In this document: positions 1 through 11,477 of the stretch, in pieces
How the letters are laid out: every line of letters begins with the position of its first letter
How positions within the stretch are numbered: position 1 is the stretch's first letter
Source: Streptomyces sp. Q6
Lineage (GTDB): Bacteria; Actinomycetota; Actinomycetes; Streptomycetales; Streptomycetaceae
Direction: 5' to 3'
Length of the DNA stretch: 64,000 bases
NCBI RefSeq assembly: GCF_036967205.1
Contig: NZ_CP146022.1
Coordinates: forward strand, 2,914,001-2,978,000
The notes under the pieces: model-generated
Databases searched by the model: none
Told to the model about the DNA's origin: nothing
What the model saw: the letters and a program-made list of their open reading frames with translations, nothing else
Program-made: the position numbers and the translations under genes

Positions 1-6
1 CAGGTG

Positions 7-420
7 TTACGCGAGACCGGGGAAGAAGATCTTCAGCTCGCGCTCGGCGGACTCCTCGGAGTCCGAGGCGTGGATCAGGTTCTCGCGGACGATGACGCCG
101 AAGTCGCCACGGATGGAGCCCGGGGCCGCGGCGATCGGGTCGGTCGGACCCGCCAGCTGGCGGACGCCCTCGATGACGCGCTCACCCTCCACGACCAGGG
201 CGACGACCGGACCGGACGACATGAAGGCGACCAGCGGCTCGTAGAACGGCTTGCCCTGGTGCTCGCCGTAGTGCTGCTCCAGCGTCTCCTGGCTCAGGCT
301 GCGCAGTTCGAGCGCGCTGATCGTCCAGCCGGCCTTGCGCTCGATACGGCCGATGATCTCGCCGATCAGGCCACGGCGGACCGCGTCGGGCTTGAGCAGG
401 ACGAGCGTGCGCTGGGTCAT
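7..420 (-). CDS. ndk: Nucleoside diphosphate kinase
   Basis: 137 residues, the full length of bacterial NDK. The enzyme moves the gamma phosphate of ATP onto NDPs/dNDPs through a phosphohistidine to balance nucleotide pools in the cytoplasm. The N-terminus [20 protein letters not shown] carries the family's [14 protein letters not shown] signature. The active-site His lies in the [12 protein letters not shown] segment near residue 117, the NxxHASDS motif of the family. The ATG is preceded by a strong AAGGAG site. It is the last gene of a minus-strand run (folC, DUF4233, ndk), the same order as in Mycobacterium tuberculosis (Rv2447c, Rv2446c, Rv2445c). Confidence 0.97.
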   Translation of the reverse strand: MTQRTLVLLKPDAVRRGLIGEIIGRIERKAGWTISALELRSLSQETLEQHYGEHQGKPFYEPLVAFMSSGPVVALVVEGERVIEGVRQLAGPTDPIAAAPGSIRGDFGVIVRENLIHASDSEESAERELKIFFPGLA

Positions 421-512
421 GTTGGCTGGACTCCTTGTACGGCCTGGATGTGCGGTGAGGCCCGAGATTACAGGGAGTCATGGCACGCCCGGCACCGGGG
501 TTTCCCCGAGCC

Positions 513-848
513 CTAGGCCGCCTGCTCCGCCCAGCGGGCCTTCGCCTCGTCGATCTTGCGGCCGAAGTGGATCGACGCCCACCACAGGCCCGCGAAGCAC
601 GCGCCGAGGAAGAACATCATCGGAACGACGAAACCGCTGAGGATCAGGGCGATCTGGAGCGCCCAGCCCAGCTGGACGCCGCCGGGGCGGGTCACCATGC
701 CGCACAGCAGCACGCTGAGGAACATCGCGACGCCGCACACCGTCCACACCACACCGGACGACAGATCGGGGTCCTTCATCGCCACCAGCCCGGCGAAGCC
801 GATGATGAAGAACTCACCGATCAGGGTCGAGGAACACAACGTACGCAC
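513..848 (-). CDS. DUF4233 family small membrane protein
   Basis: 111 residues starting with GTG six bases after the folC stop, so translation is probably coupled. Three to four hydrophobic segments are visible (about residues 8-25, 32-50, 62-78, 80-95), followed by a charged tail with the DEAKARWAEQ segment. The position between folC and ndk is the signature of the actinobacterial DUF4233 family (M. tuberculosis Rv2446c). The function is unknown. The operon placement suggests a link to folate or nucleotide metabolism, but that is inference only. Confidence 0.85.
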   Translation of the reverse strand: MRTLCSSTLIGEFFIIGFAGLVAMKDPDLSSGVVWTVCGVAMFLSVLLCGMVTRPGGVQLGWALQIALILSGFVVPMMFFLGACFAGLWWASIHFGRKIDEAKARWAEQAA

Positions 849-854
849 AGCGGA

Positions 855-3537
<2,683 letters not shown>

Positions 3538-3548
3538 GGCGGGCGCGC

Positions 3549-4751
3549 TCAGGGGGCCGTGCGCGCGGGGAGTTCCGCCCGGACCTCGTACCGGCCCGAC
3601 CGCTCCCCCGCGTCGAACGTGCCGCCCATCGCGTGGACCCGCTCCGCCATGCCCGCCGTGCCGGTGCCCGCCGAGACCGGGGCGGTGGCGGGCAGCGTGG
3701 TCGGGACGGGGTTGGTGACCGTCACGCGCAGGCGTTCGGGGGTCAGGGCGACCGTCACGTCCACCGGGAGGCCCGGCGCGTGCTTGGCCGCGTTCGTGAG
3801 GCACTCCTGCACGACGCGGTAGACCGCGGCCTGGCGCAGCGGCGACTGGCGGTACGCGGCGGCGTCGATGTCGATCCTCACCTCGTTGCCCGCGGTACGG
3901 CTCTCCCGGGCCAGGCGCGGCAGGGCTTCGAGACCGGGGGTGGGCGCGCCGCCGCCGCTCGCGCGGCGCACGACGATCTCGTTCAGGAGCAGGTGCGCGC
4001 GCCGCGCCGTCTCCGACAGCTCGTCGAAGTCCCGCTCCCAGGGTTCGCCGCGGGCCCGTCGCGACAGCACCTCCGCGCGCACCGCGAGCAGCGTCAGCTC
4101 GCGCCCCACGAAGTCGTGCACGTCGCCCGCGACACTGCTGCGCTCCCCCTGCACGGCCTGGAGCAGCGCGGTCTCGGCCCGCTGCCGCTCCAGGGCGAGG
4201 ACGAGATCGCGCCGGTTCGCGGCGATGCCGACCCCGGTCGCGAGCACCCCGACGGGCACGACGAGCGCCAGGAACTGACTCACCGTCTCGCCGCGGTGCG
4301 CGGGCCAGTTCGGCAGCGCGTACGAGACACAGGCCACGGCCAGATAGCCGCCGCAGGCCAGGATGCCCGCGGCCCTGCCCCGGTAGCGGCCGACCGAGTA
4401 CAGCGCGAACTGGATCAGCGTCAGCTCGTGCAGCCAGACGAGGAAGACCAGCGCGACGCCGTACGGGAGCCAGGGCCCCCACGGCACGCGGCGGCGCGGA
4501 AGCAGCGTCGCGGCGCCGAGCGCGAGGGCGACCGTGGCGGTCGTGCCGGTCAGCGCGTTGTCGGCGCGGGCCAGGCCGGGGATGTCCAGGCTCATCAGCG
4601 CGAAGCAGCCGCCGGCGGTGAGCAGGTCGACCGCGTGCGGGGTGCCCCGCCAGCGCTCCAGGCGCGGCCACAGGCCGTCCGGACGACGCCCCGCGGCAGC
4701 CGCCCGGCGCATCGTGGAGGTGGCGGCCCGGTCGTGCATGAGCCCCATCAT
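3549..4751 (-). CDS. Orphan membrane sensor histidine kinase (HisKA_3 / NarL type)
   Basis: 400 residues. About five hydrophobic segments fill residues 40-185. The dimerisation helix holds the phospho-His in GDVHDFVGRELTLL (near residue 220), then the N box VQECLTNAAKHAPG and the G box GTGTAGMAERVHAMGG, in the usual HisKA_3 plus HATPase_c order. The first ATG (MM) has an AGGA site seven bases upstream. No NarL-type response regulator lies next to it. The nearest regulator, 700 bp away on the other strand, is OmpR-type with a degenerate receiver, so pairing with it is unlikely. It converges on the mreB-like gene with an 11-base gap. Confidence 0.85.
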   Translation of the reverse strand: MMGLMHDRAATSTMRRAAAAGRRPDGLWPRLERWRGTPHAVDLLTAGGCFALMSLDIPGLARADNALTGTTATVALALGAATLLPRRRVPWGPWLPYGVALVFLVWLHELTLIQFALYSVGRYRGRAAGILACGGYLAVACVSYALPNWPAHRGETVSQFLALVVPVGVLATGVGIAANRRDLVLALERQRAETALLQAVQGERSSVAGDVHDFVGRELTLLAVRAEVLSRRARGEPWERDFDELSETARRAHLLLNEIVVRRASGGGAPTPGLEALPRLARESRTAGNEVRIDIDAAAYRQSPLRQAAVYRVVQECLTNAAKHAPGLPVDVTVALTPERLRVTVTNPVPTTLPATAPVSAGTGTAGMAERVHAMGGTFDAGERSGRYEVRAELPARTAP

Positions 4752-4922
4752 CCAAGGTCCTGGCCGGTGCCGCAGCGCCGCCGCCGGGCCCCCGCGCGCC
4801 CGGCGCCGTCAACGGGGCACCCCTCCCGGCCAGTTCGCGGGGCGCGTCCATCCGCCGTAAACCGCCCCTGCGCTGCGGCGCGGTGACCGCCCGGCTCCGA
4901 CGGCCGGGGGTCCAATCGGACC

Positions 4923-5481
4923 ATGTGGTACGCACATCAACCCGCCCGCAGGACACGGCAGATCATCGGGGACGGCGCGGCCCTCCTGTGGACCGCCGGG
5001 TGGGCGACGACCGCGGTCGTCGCCCACCGCCTCCTCACGCTCGCGGCCCCGCACCCCCGGCCCCGGATCCCGCTGCTCGGTCCCCGGATGAACGGCACCC
5101 TGCACGACGTCGCCCGAGCCGGCGACCGGCTCACGGATGCCGCCCCGCGGGCGCGGGCCCCGCGCAGCTGCTCGCGCTGGTCGCCGCCGTCGCCCTGTTC
5201 GCCGTACCCGTGGGGCTGCTGTTCGTGCTGTGGCTGCCGCGCCGGCTGCGCTGGGTGCGGCAGGCCGCCGCCGCCCGGGACCTCGCGGCCACCGAGGACG
5301 GCCGCGAGCTGCTCGCCCTGCGTGCCCTGCTCCGCCCCTCGACGAGGTCGGGCGCACCGCCGACGCGCTCCCCGACAGCACCCCCGGCAGCCTCGCCGAG
5401 GGCTGGCGCGAGGGCGACCCGGCGACCCTGGACGCGCTGGCCGAGGCGGAACTCGTACGGCTCGGGCTCCGCGCGGCATGA
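4923..5481 (+). pseudogene. Small two-TM membrane protein gene, broken by two frameshifts
   Basis: Three overlapping frames read as one protein. From ATG 4923 the frame gives an N-terminal TM segment (GAALLWTAGWATTAVVAHRL) and a linker ending DRLTDAA near 5145. The second frame supplies AGAGPAQLLALVAAVALFAV and a second TM up to LRALLRP near 5338. The third frame supplies DEVGRTADALPDSTPGSLAE to the stop at 5481. The first switch lies in a GC-rich CCGCCCCGCGG run and the second in a CCCC run, where one missing C would restore the frame. The final TGA overlaps the ATG of the next gene (ATGA). I do not recognise the family; the pieces look like a small Streptomyces membrane protein. It could be a real pseudogene or two sequence errors. 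Confidence 0.6.
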
Positions 5482-6194
5482 CGCGGGGCCGGTCCGGGGA
5501 GCGGGCGCTGCCCATGCTGCTGGTCGCGGTGACGCCGTCGCAGCAGCGGTTGGTCATCGACCACCTCCGCGACGCCCGGTTCACGTACCACCTGGTCGAC
5601 ACCGGCCGGGAGGCCCTCCAGGACCTGTACCGGTACCGGCCGGACATGCTGCTGCTGGGGGCGCGGCTGCGCGAGCCCGACGTGTGGGAGGTGCTGCGGC
5701 ACGTCAGGAACATGACCGACGACCTGCACGTCATGCTGCTCGACCACCGGTACCGCGAGTCGGTCGCCCTGCGCGCCCTGGACGAGGGCGCCGACGACTA
5801 CCTGTGGAACGACCTCCCGGTGTCGTACATCCGGGCCGTGGGGATCGCCCGCCTGCGCCGCGCCCGCCCCGCCGACCCCGACGCCCAGCTGATCGAGGAC
5901 GGCTGCCTCAGCCTCGACATCGTCACGCACGAGGCCTCGGTCGCCGGAGTGTTCCTGCCGCTGACCCCGCTGGAGTTCGACGTGCTGCGGATCCTGGCCC
6001 GCAACCCCGGTCAGGTGCTCAGCCCCCTCCAGCTCCTGGAGCGGGCCTGGAAGAACCCGGCCGAGGGCGACCCCGCCAAGGTCCGCTACGTCGTCCTGCG
6101 GCTGCGCCGCGTCTTCCAGGAGGCCACCGGGCGGCCCGCGCCCATCGAGACGGTCCGCGGCGTCGGCTACCGCTACCGGATCCCGCGGCAGTGA
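5478..6194 (+). CDS. OmpR/PhoB-type regulator with degenerate receiver domain
   Basis: 238 residues from the ATG at 5478, which overlaps the upstream stop; a second ATG at 5514 (MLLVAV) is an alternative start. The C-terminal winged helix (residues about 140-236) is intact, with LTPLEFDVLRILARNPGQVL, the recognition region RYVVLRLRRVF and the terminal GVGYRYR. The N-terminal receiver fold is present, but the acidic pair after beta-1 is replaced (LLVAVTPSQQ). The phospho-acceptor Asp position in PDMLLLGARLREPDV is Gly (about residue 61), and the conserved Lys is also not evident. It therefore probably cannot be phosphorylated normally and may act constitutively or through a ligand or partner. 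No cognate kinase is adjacent in the same operon. Confidence 0.85.
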   Translation: MTRGRSGERALPMLLVAVTPSQQRLVIDHLRDARFTYHLVDTGREALQDLYRYRPDMLLLGARLREPDVWEVLRHVRNMTDDLHVMLLDHRYRESVALRALDEGADDYLWNDLPVSYIRAVGIARLRRARPADPDAQLIEDGCLSLDIVTHEASVAGVFLPLTPLEFDVLRILARNPGQVLSPLQLLERAWKNPAEGDPAKVRYVVLRLRRVFQEATGRPAPIETVRGVGYRYRIPRQ

Positions 6195-6303
6195 CCTAGG
6201 ACCCGGGACCAACGACCCGAAACGCTCCTGGACTCGCCCCTGCCACATTCGTGCAACCTTGAACCAACACGGCTGCCACGTCACCGGCCCACCGTCGACA
6301 GGT

Positions 6304-6322
6304 CGTACGAATTCCTCGTACG
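6304..6322. promoter_or_regulatory. Inverted repeat upstream of the glycosyltransferase
   Basis: CGTACGA, five bases, TCGTACG: a perfect 7-bp inverted repeat ending 35 bp before the glycosyltransferase ATG. It is a candidate operator, possibly for the adjacent OmpR-like regulator. It is not a match to any operator I can name. Confidence 0.35.
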
Positions 6323-6357
6323 GCGCGTACTCGACTGGGCGAAGGGGCGGCTCGGCC

Positions 6358-7401
6358 ATGGCACTGGTCGCGGTGATCCCCGCGCACGACGAGCAGGACC
6401 GCATCGGCATCGCGCTCGCGGGCTTGCGACAGCAGACCGTGCGCCCCGACCGGATCGTGGTCGTCGCCGACAACTGCACGGACGCGACGGAGGAGTTGGC
6501 GCGCTCCGCCGGCGCCGAGGTGTTCGTGACCGACGGCAACCGGCACAAGAAGGCCGGCGCCCTCAACCAGGCCCTCGCGACCCTGCTGCCCTCCCTCGCC
6601 GACGACGACGCGGTCCTCGTCACCGATGCCGACTGCGCGCTCGACCCCGAGTTCCTCGCGGTCGCCCTGGACCATGTCGCTCTCGGCTACGGCGGCGTCG
6701 GCGGGGTCTTCCGCGGCGACGAGGGCGGCGGCTTCGTCGGCCATCTCCAGCGCAACGAGTTCGCCCGCTACGCCCGCGACGTGGCCCGTCTGAAGGGCCG
6801 GTGCCTGGTCCTGACCGGCACGGCCGCCGTCTTCCCGGTCCGCGTCCTGCGCGAGATATCCACCGCCCGGCTCGCCGGGACCCTGCCCGCGGGCGACGGC
6901 GCGGGCGGCGTCTACGACACCACGGTCCTCACCGAGGACAACGAACTCACCTTCGCCATCAAGCACCTGGGCCACGACGTCGTCTCGCCGGCCGCCTGCA
7001 CCCTGGTCACCGAGGTGATGCCGACCTGGCGCGACCTGTGGCGCCAGCGGCTGCGCTGGAAGCGCGGCGCCGTCGAGAACTGCTTCCAGTACGGCCTGAC
7101 CCGCGTCACCTGGCGCTACTGGGGCCGCCAGCTCCTGACGTTCCTCGGCGTGCTGGTGACCTTCGTCTACCTCTCCACCCTCGCGTGGGCGCTCGGTACC
7201 GGCGGCCTGCACCTGCAGCCGTTCTGGCTGGCGATCACCGGCGTCTTCGTCGTCGAACGCGTCGTGACGGTACGGCTGCGCGGCTGGCGGCAGATGCTCG
7301 CCGCGGCCTCGATGTACGAGCTGGTCCTCGACTTCTTCCTCCAGGCCTGCCACGGCAAGGCGTACGCGGACGCGCTGCTGCGCCGCAGGAAGACCTGGTG
7401 A
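6358..7401 (+). CDS. Family 2 glycosyltransferase, membrane-bound
   Basis: 347 residues from the ATG at 6358, preceded by GAAGGGG; the frame stays open further upstream, but that region shows no GT2 sequence. The GT-A fold begins AVIPAHDEQDRIGIALAGLR. The nucleotide-binding Asp is in VVADNCTDATEE, the DxD is in VTDADCALD near residue 90, and the processive-type motif QRLRWKRG follows near residue 230. Two to three C-terminal TM segments (about 255-330) anchor it. The layout resembles chitin/hyaluronan/poly-GlcNAc synthase-like enzymes, but the sugar and acceptor cannot be read from sequence. It lies downstream of the OmpR-like regulator and is followed by a sortase-signal-like micro-peptide. 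Confidence 0.85.
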   Translation: MALVAVIPAHDEQDRIGIALAGLRQQTVRPDRIVVVADNCTDATEELARSAGAEVFVTDGNRHKKAGALNQALATLLPSLADDDAVLVTDADCALDPEFLAVALDHVALGYGGVGGVFRGDEGGGFVGHLQRNEFARYARDVARLKGRCLVLTGTAAVFPVRVLREISTARLAGTLPAGDGAGGVYDTTVLTEDNELTFAIKHLGHDVVSPAACTLVTEVMPTWRDLWRQRLRWKRGAVENCFQYGLTRVTWRYWGRQLLTFLGVLVTFVYLSTLAWALGTGGLHLQPFWLAITGVFVVERVVTVRLRGWRQMLAAASMYELVLDFFLQACHGKAYADALLRRRKTW

Positions 7402-7488
7402 CCGCGCCCCTCCCCCGGCGCCCCTCTCCCCCGATCCCCTTCCCTGATCCCTTCCCCGATTCCCTTCCCCCGCAAAGGATCTGCCCTC

Positions 7489-7650
7489 ATGTACGACAAC
7501 GTCTCCTCCGCCGCCGCCGCGGGCACCGTCGCGTCGGGCGGCACCCTGGCCGCGACCGGCGCCCAGGTCATGTGGCTGTTCCTCGCCGCGTTCGCGCTGA
7601 TCGCGGTCGGCACGGCGATAGCCCGCATCGTCCCGCGCGGCCGGAAGTAG
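7489..7650 (+). CDS. 53-residue peptide with LAATG sorting-like signal
   Basis: Small ORF with an AAAGGAT sequence nine bases before the ATG. The layout is a short Ser/Ala/Gly-rich head, then GGTLAATGAQ, a hydrophobic stretch of about 20 residues (VMWLFLAAFALIAVGTAIA) and a basic tail RIVPRGRK. This is the order of a sortase cell-wall sorting signal (LAxTG, membrane segment, positive tail), here almost without any exported body and without an obvious N-terminal signal peptide. It is 87 bp downstream of the glycosyltransferase and followed by a strong terminator. The function is unknown; it may be a membrane micro-protein accompanying the glycosyltransferase. Confidence 0.65.
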   Translation: MYDNVSSAAAAGTVASGGTLAATGAQVMWLFLAAFALIAVGTAIARIVPRGRK

Positions 7651-7661
7651 CCCGCGCACGC

Positions 7662-7698
7662 GAAGGCCCCCAGAACCGTGCGGTTCCGGGGGCCTTCG
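7662..7698. terminator. Bidirectional rho-independent-like terminator
   Basis: Near-perfect stem GAAGGCCCCCAGAACCG / CGGTTCCGGGGGCCTTC with a short loop, between the converging peptide gene and valS. It can serve both. Confidence 0.85.
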
Positions 7699-7705
7699 TC
7701 CTGCG

Positions 7706-10336
7706 TCACGCCTGCGGCAGTCGCTCCAGCTGCGCCTGGATGCGGGCGATGTCCTCGTCCGCCTTCGCCAGCCGCGCCCGGATGCCCTCGACGACCTTCT
7801 CGGGGGCCTTGCCCAGGAACTTCTCGTTGCCCAGCTTGCCCTCGGCCTGCGCCTTGTCCTTCTCGGCGGCGGCGAGGTCCTTGGCGAGGCGCTTGCGCTC
7901 CGCGGCCACGTCGATCGCGCCGGACAGGTCGAGCGCCACCTCGGCGCCGGCCACCGGCAGGGTGGCGGTGGCGGCGAAGCCCTCGCCCTCCTCCTGCAAC
8001 TTCAGGAGCTGCCGGATCGCCGGCTCGTGCGCGGCGAGCGCCGTGCCGTCCAGGGTGAGGCGGGCCGGGACGCGCTGGCCCGGCTTCAGACCCTGCTCGC
8101 CCTTGAAGCGTCGGACCTCGGTGACGACCTGCTGGAGCGTCGCGATCTCCTTCTCGGCCGCCTCGTCGCGGAAGCCGCTGTCGCTCGGCCAGTCGGCGAC
8201 GACCAGGGACTCACCGCCGGTCAGCGTCGTCCACAGCGTCTCCGTGACGAACGGGACGACCGGGTGCAGCAGCCGCAGCGTGACGTCGAGGACCTCGCCG
8301 AGCACGCGGCCCGACACCTTGGCCGGCTCGCCGCCCGCCATGAACGTCGTCTTCGACAGCTCGACGTACCAGTCGAAGACCTCGTCCCACGCGAAGTGGT
8401 AGAGGGAGTCGCTGAGCTTGGCGAACTGGTAGTCGTCGTAGAAGGCGTCGACCTCGGCGACCGTCTTGTTGAGCCGCGACAGGATCCAGCGGTCCGTCGC
8501 CGTCATCTCGGACGGCTCGGGCAGCGGGCCCTCGATCGTCGCGCCGTTCATCAGCGCGAAGCGGGTCGCGTTCCAGATCTTGTTGGCGAAGTTGCGGGAC
8601 GCCTGGACCCAGTCCTCGCCGATCGGCACGTCCGCGCCCGGGTTGGCGCCGCGGGCGAGCGTGAACCGGACGGCGTCCGAGCCGTACGCGTCCATCCAGT
8701 CGATCGGGTCGACCGCGTTCGGGTTCGACTTCGACATCTTCTTGCCGAACTCGTCGCGCACCAGGCCGGTCAGGGCGACCGTCTTGAACGGGATCTGCCC
8801 GTCCATCGAGTAGAGCCCGAACATCATCATCCGGACGACCCAGAAGAAGATGATGTCGTGCCCGGTCAGGAGCACGGACGTCGGATAGAACTTCGCGAGG
8901 TCCTCGGTCTGCTCCGGCCAGCCCAGCGTGGAGAACGGCCACAGGCCGGACGAGAACCAGGTGTCGAGGACGTCCTCGTCCTGGGTCCAGCCCTCGGCCT
9001 CGGTGCCCGGCGGCTGCTCGTCGGGACCGACGCAGACGACCTCGCCGTTCGGCCCGTACCAGACGGGGATGCGGTGGCCCCACCACAACTGCCGCGAGAT
9101 GCACCAGTCGTTGAGGTTGTCGACCCAGTCGAAGTAGCGCTTCTCCATGTCCTTCGGGTGCAGGGCGACGCGCCCGTCACGGACCGCGTCACCGGCGGCC
9201 GCGGCGAGCGTCTCGACCTTGACCCACCACTGCAGCGACAGGCGCGGCTCGATCGTGGTCTTGCAGCGCGAGCAGTGGCCGACGCTGTGCACGTACGGGC
9301 GCTTCTCGGCGACGATGCGGCCCTGCTCGCGCAGCGCGGCGACGATCGCGGAACGCGCCTCGAACCGGTCGAGCCCCTCGAACGGACCGGGCACGGTGAT
9401 GACCGCCCGCTCGTCCATGATCGTCAGGGTCTCCAGGTCGTGCCGCTGACCGATCGCGAAGTCGTTCGGGTCGTGGGCCGGCGTCACCTTGACGGCACCG
9501 GTGCCGAACTCCGGATCGACGTGCGTGTCGGCGACGACGGGGATCGTCCGGTCGGTCAGCGGCAGCTTGATCCGCTTGCCGATGAGGTGCGCGTACCGCT
9601 CGTCGTCCGGGTGGACGGCGACGGCCGTGTCACCGAGCATCGTCTCGACGCGGGTCGTGGCGACGACCACGGTCTCGTCGCCCTCGCCGTACTTCAGCGA
9701 GACGAGCTCGCCGTCGTCGTCCTGGTAGTCGACCTCGATGTCCGAGATGGCCGTCAGACAGCGCGGGCACCAGTTGATGATGCGCTCGGCGCGGTAGATC
9801 AGCCCGTCCTCGAACAGGTCCTTGAAGATCTTCTGGACGGCGCGGGACAGGCCCTCGTCCATCGTGAACCGCTCGCGCGACCAGTCGAGACCGGCGCCGA
9901 GACGCTTCAGCTGGCCGAGGATCCGGCCGCCGTACTCGTTCTTCCACTGCCAGGTCTTCTCGACGAAGGCCTCACGGCCGACGTCGTGCCGCGACTTGCC
10001 CTCCTCGGCGAGCTGCTGCTCCACCTTGTTCTGCGTCGCGATACCGGCGTGGTCCATGCCCGGCAGCCAGAGCGTCTCGTACCCCTGCATGCGCTTGCGG
10101 CGCGTGAGGGCGTCCATGAGCGTGACCTGGTACGCGTGGCCCAGGTGGAGCGCGCCCGTGACGTTCGGCGGCGGGATGACGATCGTGTACGGCTCCTTCT
10201 CGCTCTTCGCGTCAGCGGTGAAGTAGCCCCGGTCCACCCAGCGCGCATACAGCGCCCCCTCTACCTCGGCCGGCGCGTACTGGGTCGGCAGTTCGGAGGT
10301 GGGCACTGGAGTCTGCTGCTGAGAGTTCTCGGTCAC
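7706..10336 (-). CDS. valS: Valyl-tRNA synthetase
   Basis: 876 residues from a GTG start. Class I synthetase that charges tRNA-Val in the cytoplasm. Signatures: [16 protein letters not shown] (HIGH motif, near residue 54), [14 protein letters not shown], an editing (CP1) domain with [19 protein letters not shown], and [14 protein letters not shown] (KMSKS, near residue 535). The anticodon-binding domain follows, and the C-terminal coiled-coil arm is rich in Lys/Glu/Ala ([20 protein letters not shown]). The Gln/Thr-rich N-terminal extension is short. It keeps the folC-valS proximity seen across actinobacteria, although several genes are inserted between them here. Confidence 0.98.
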   Translation of the reverse strand: MTENSQQQTPVPTSELPTQYAPAEVEGALYARWVDRGYFTADAKSEKEPYTIVIPPPNVTGALHLGHAYQVTLMDALTRRKRMQGYETLWLPGMDHAGIATQNKVEQQLAEEGKSRHDVGREAFVEKTWQWKNEYGGRILGQLKRLGAGLDWSRERFTMDEGLSRAVQKIFKDLFEDGLIYRAERIINWCPRCLTAISDIEVDYQDDDGELVSLKYGEGDETVVVATTRVETMLGDTAVAVHPDDERYAHLIGKRIKLPLTDRTIPVVADTHVDPEFGTGAVKVTPAHDPNDFAIGQRHDLETLTIMDERAVITVPGPFEGLDRFEARSAIVAALREQGRIVAEKRPYVHSVGHCSRCKTTIEPRLSLQWWVKVETLAAAAGDAVRDGRVALHPKDMEKRYFDWVDNLNDWCISRQLWWGHRIPVWYGPNGEVVCVGPDEQPPGTEAEGWTQDEDVLDTWFSSGLWPFSTLGWPEQTEDLAKFYPTSVLLTGHDIIFFWVVRMMMFGLYSMDGQIPFKTVALTGLVRDEFGKKMSKSNPNAVDPIDWMDAYGSDAVRFTLARGANPGADVPIGEDWVQASRNFANKIWNATRFALMNGATIEGPLPEPSEMTATDRWILSRLNKTVAEVDAFYDDYQFAKLSDSLYHFAWDEVFDWYVELSKTTFMAGGEPAKVSGRVLGEVLDVTLRLLHPVVPFVTETLWTTLTGGESLVVADWPSDSGFRDEAAEKEIATLQQVVTEVRRFKGEQGLKPGQRVPARLTLDGTALAAHEPAIRQLLKLQEEGEGFAATATLPVAGAEVALDLSGAIDVAAERKRLAKDLAAAEKDKAQAEGKLGNEKFLGKAPEKVVEGIRARLAKADEDIARIQAQLERLPQA

Positions 10337-10451
10337 GGACTCAGTTTAGAGGGGTCACAAGCTCGTACTGAAACCGAATCCGATGGACGGAACCGCACGC
10401 CCGTACGCAAGGATGTCGGGAGCAGATAAACAGCGGGAGGGAACCCCAGTA

Positions 10452-11393
10452 ATGAGCTACAACCAGCCGGGCCCGTACGGAGGCCAGCAGCCGCAGCAGC
10501 CCGGACCGTACGGCCAGCAGCCGCAGCAAGGTCCGTACGGCCAGCAGCCCCAGGCCCCGCAGCCCGGCTACGGGTACCCGCAGCAGGCTCCGCAGGGCGT
10601 TCCGCCGCAGCAGCCGGGCGGCTACAGCCAGCCCCAGCAGCCCGGCCCGTACGGCCAGCAGCAGGCCCCGTACGGCCAGTACCCGGCGGCTCCTCCGGCG
10701 GGTGGCGGCAAGAAGAAGACCGGCATCATCATCGCGGCGGTCGCCGTGGTGGCGGCGCTGGGCGTGGGCGCGTACTTCGTGTTCGGCGGGGGCGGGGGCG
10801 CCTCGGTCGCCGACGACGGGGCCCACAAGCTGACGGCCCCCTCGACGGTCCTCACGGAGTACAAGAAGGACGAGAGCTCGTCGTCGGACGGCTTCACCGA
10901 CGAGGACATGAAGGACGCCGAGAAGGACGGCCTGAAGAACGGCAAGCCCGTCAACGGCGCCTACTCGGTCAAGGACACCTCGAACCCGCTGGCCGGCAAG
11001 GTCCTTCAGTTCCAGGGCGCCTACGGCGAGATCGACGACCCGGAGAAGCTCGTCGACGGCATGTTCGAGAAGGGTGCCCTGGAGATCGCGAAGGGCAGCA
11101 GCGGCGACGACGACACCAAGGCGACGCTCGTCGGCGACCCGACCGACTACAGCACGGACGACTTCATCCTGAAGTGCCAGGAAATGAAGATGGAGAACAC
11201 CGGCGCCTCGGCCGGCAGTTCCACGACGCCCAAGGAGATGCACATGCCGGTGTGCATCTGGGGCGACCACAGCACGGTCTCGATGGTCATCTCGGCCGAG
11301 ATCGCGGACATGATGGCCGGCAAGGTGCCCGACCTGAAGTCGGCGTCGGACATCGCCGCCAAGCTCCGCAAGGAGATCCGCGTCCCGGCATGA
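10452..11393 (+). CDS. Pro/Gln/Tyr-rich single-pass membrane protein
   Basis: 313 residues, with a GGGAGGG ribosome-binding site before the ATG. Residues 1-80 are a low-complexity cytoplasmic segment of PYGQQPQQ-like repeats (about seven copies of GPYGQQ or close variants). A Lys-Lys-Lys stop, then TM helix TGIIIAAVAVVAALGVGAYF (about 92-112) and an extracytoplasmic domain of about 200 residues follow. That domain contains two Cys (in ILKCQEM and PVCIWGD) that could form a disulfide. The architecture is common in Streptomyces membrane proteins of unknown role. Divergent from valS. Confidence 0.8.
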   Translation: MSYNQPGPYGGQQPQQPGPYGQQPQQGPYGQQPQAPQPGYGYPQQAPQGVPPQQPGGYSQPQQPGPYGQQQAPYGQYPAAPPAGGGKKKTGIIIAAVAVVAALGVGAYFVFGGGGGASVADDGAHKLTAPSTVLTEYKKDESSSSDGFTDEDMKDAEKDGLKNGKPVNGAYSVKDTSNPLAGKVLQFQGAYGEIDDPEKLVDGMFEKGALEIAKGSSGDDDTKATLVGDPTDYSTDDFILKCQEMKMENTGASAGSSTTPKEMHMPVCIWGDHSTVSMVISAEIADMMAGKVPDLKSASDIAAKLRKEIRVPA

Positions 11394-11412
11394 CCGCCAC
11401 GCAGACGTGACG

Positions 11413-11445
11413 AGGGCCCCGGTCGGATGTCCGACCGGGGCCCCT
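11413..11445. terminator. Terminator between convergent genes
   Basis: Stem AGGGGCCCCGGTCGG-like: AGGGCCCCGGTCGG pairs with CCGACCGGGGCCCCT across a four-base loop. It sits between the repeat-rich membrane protein gene and clpX, which converge here. Confidence 0.85.
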
Positions 11446-11477
11446 CTCGTGTGTCAGCTACGGCGACAGCGCAGCGG

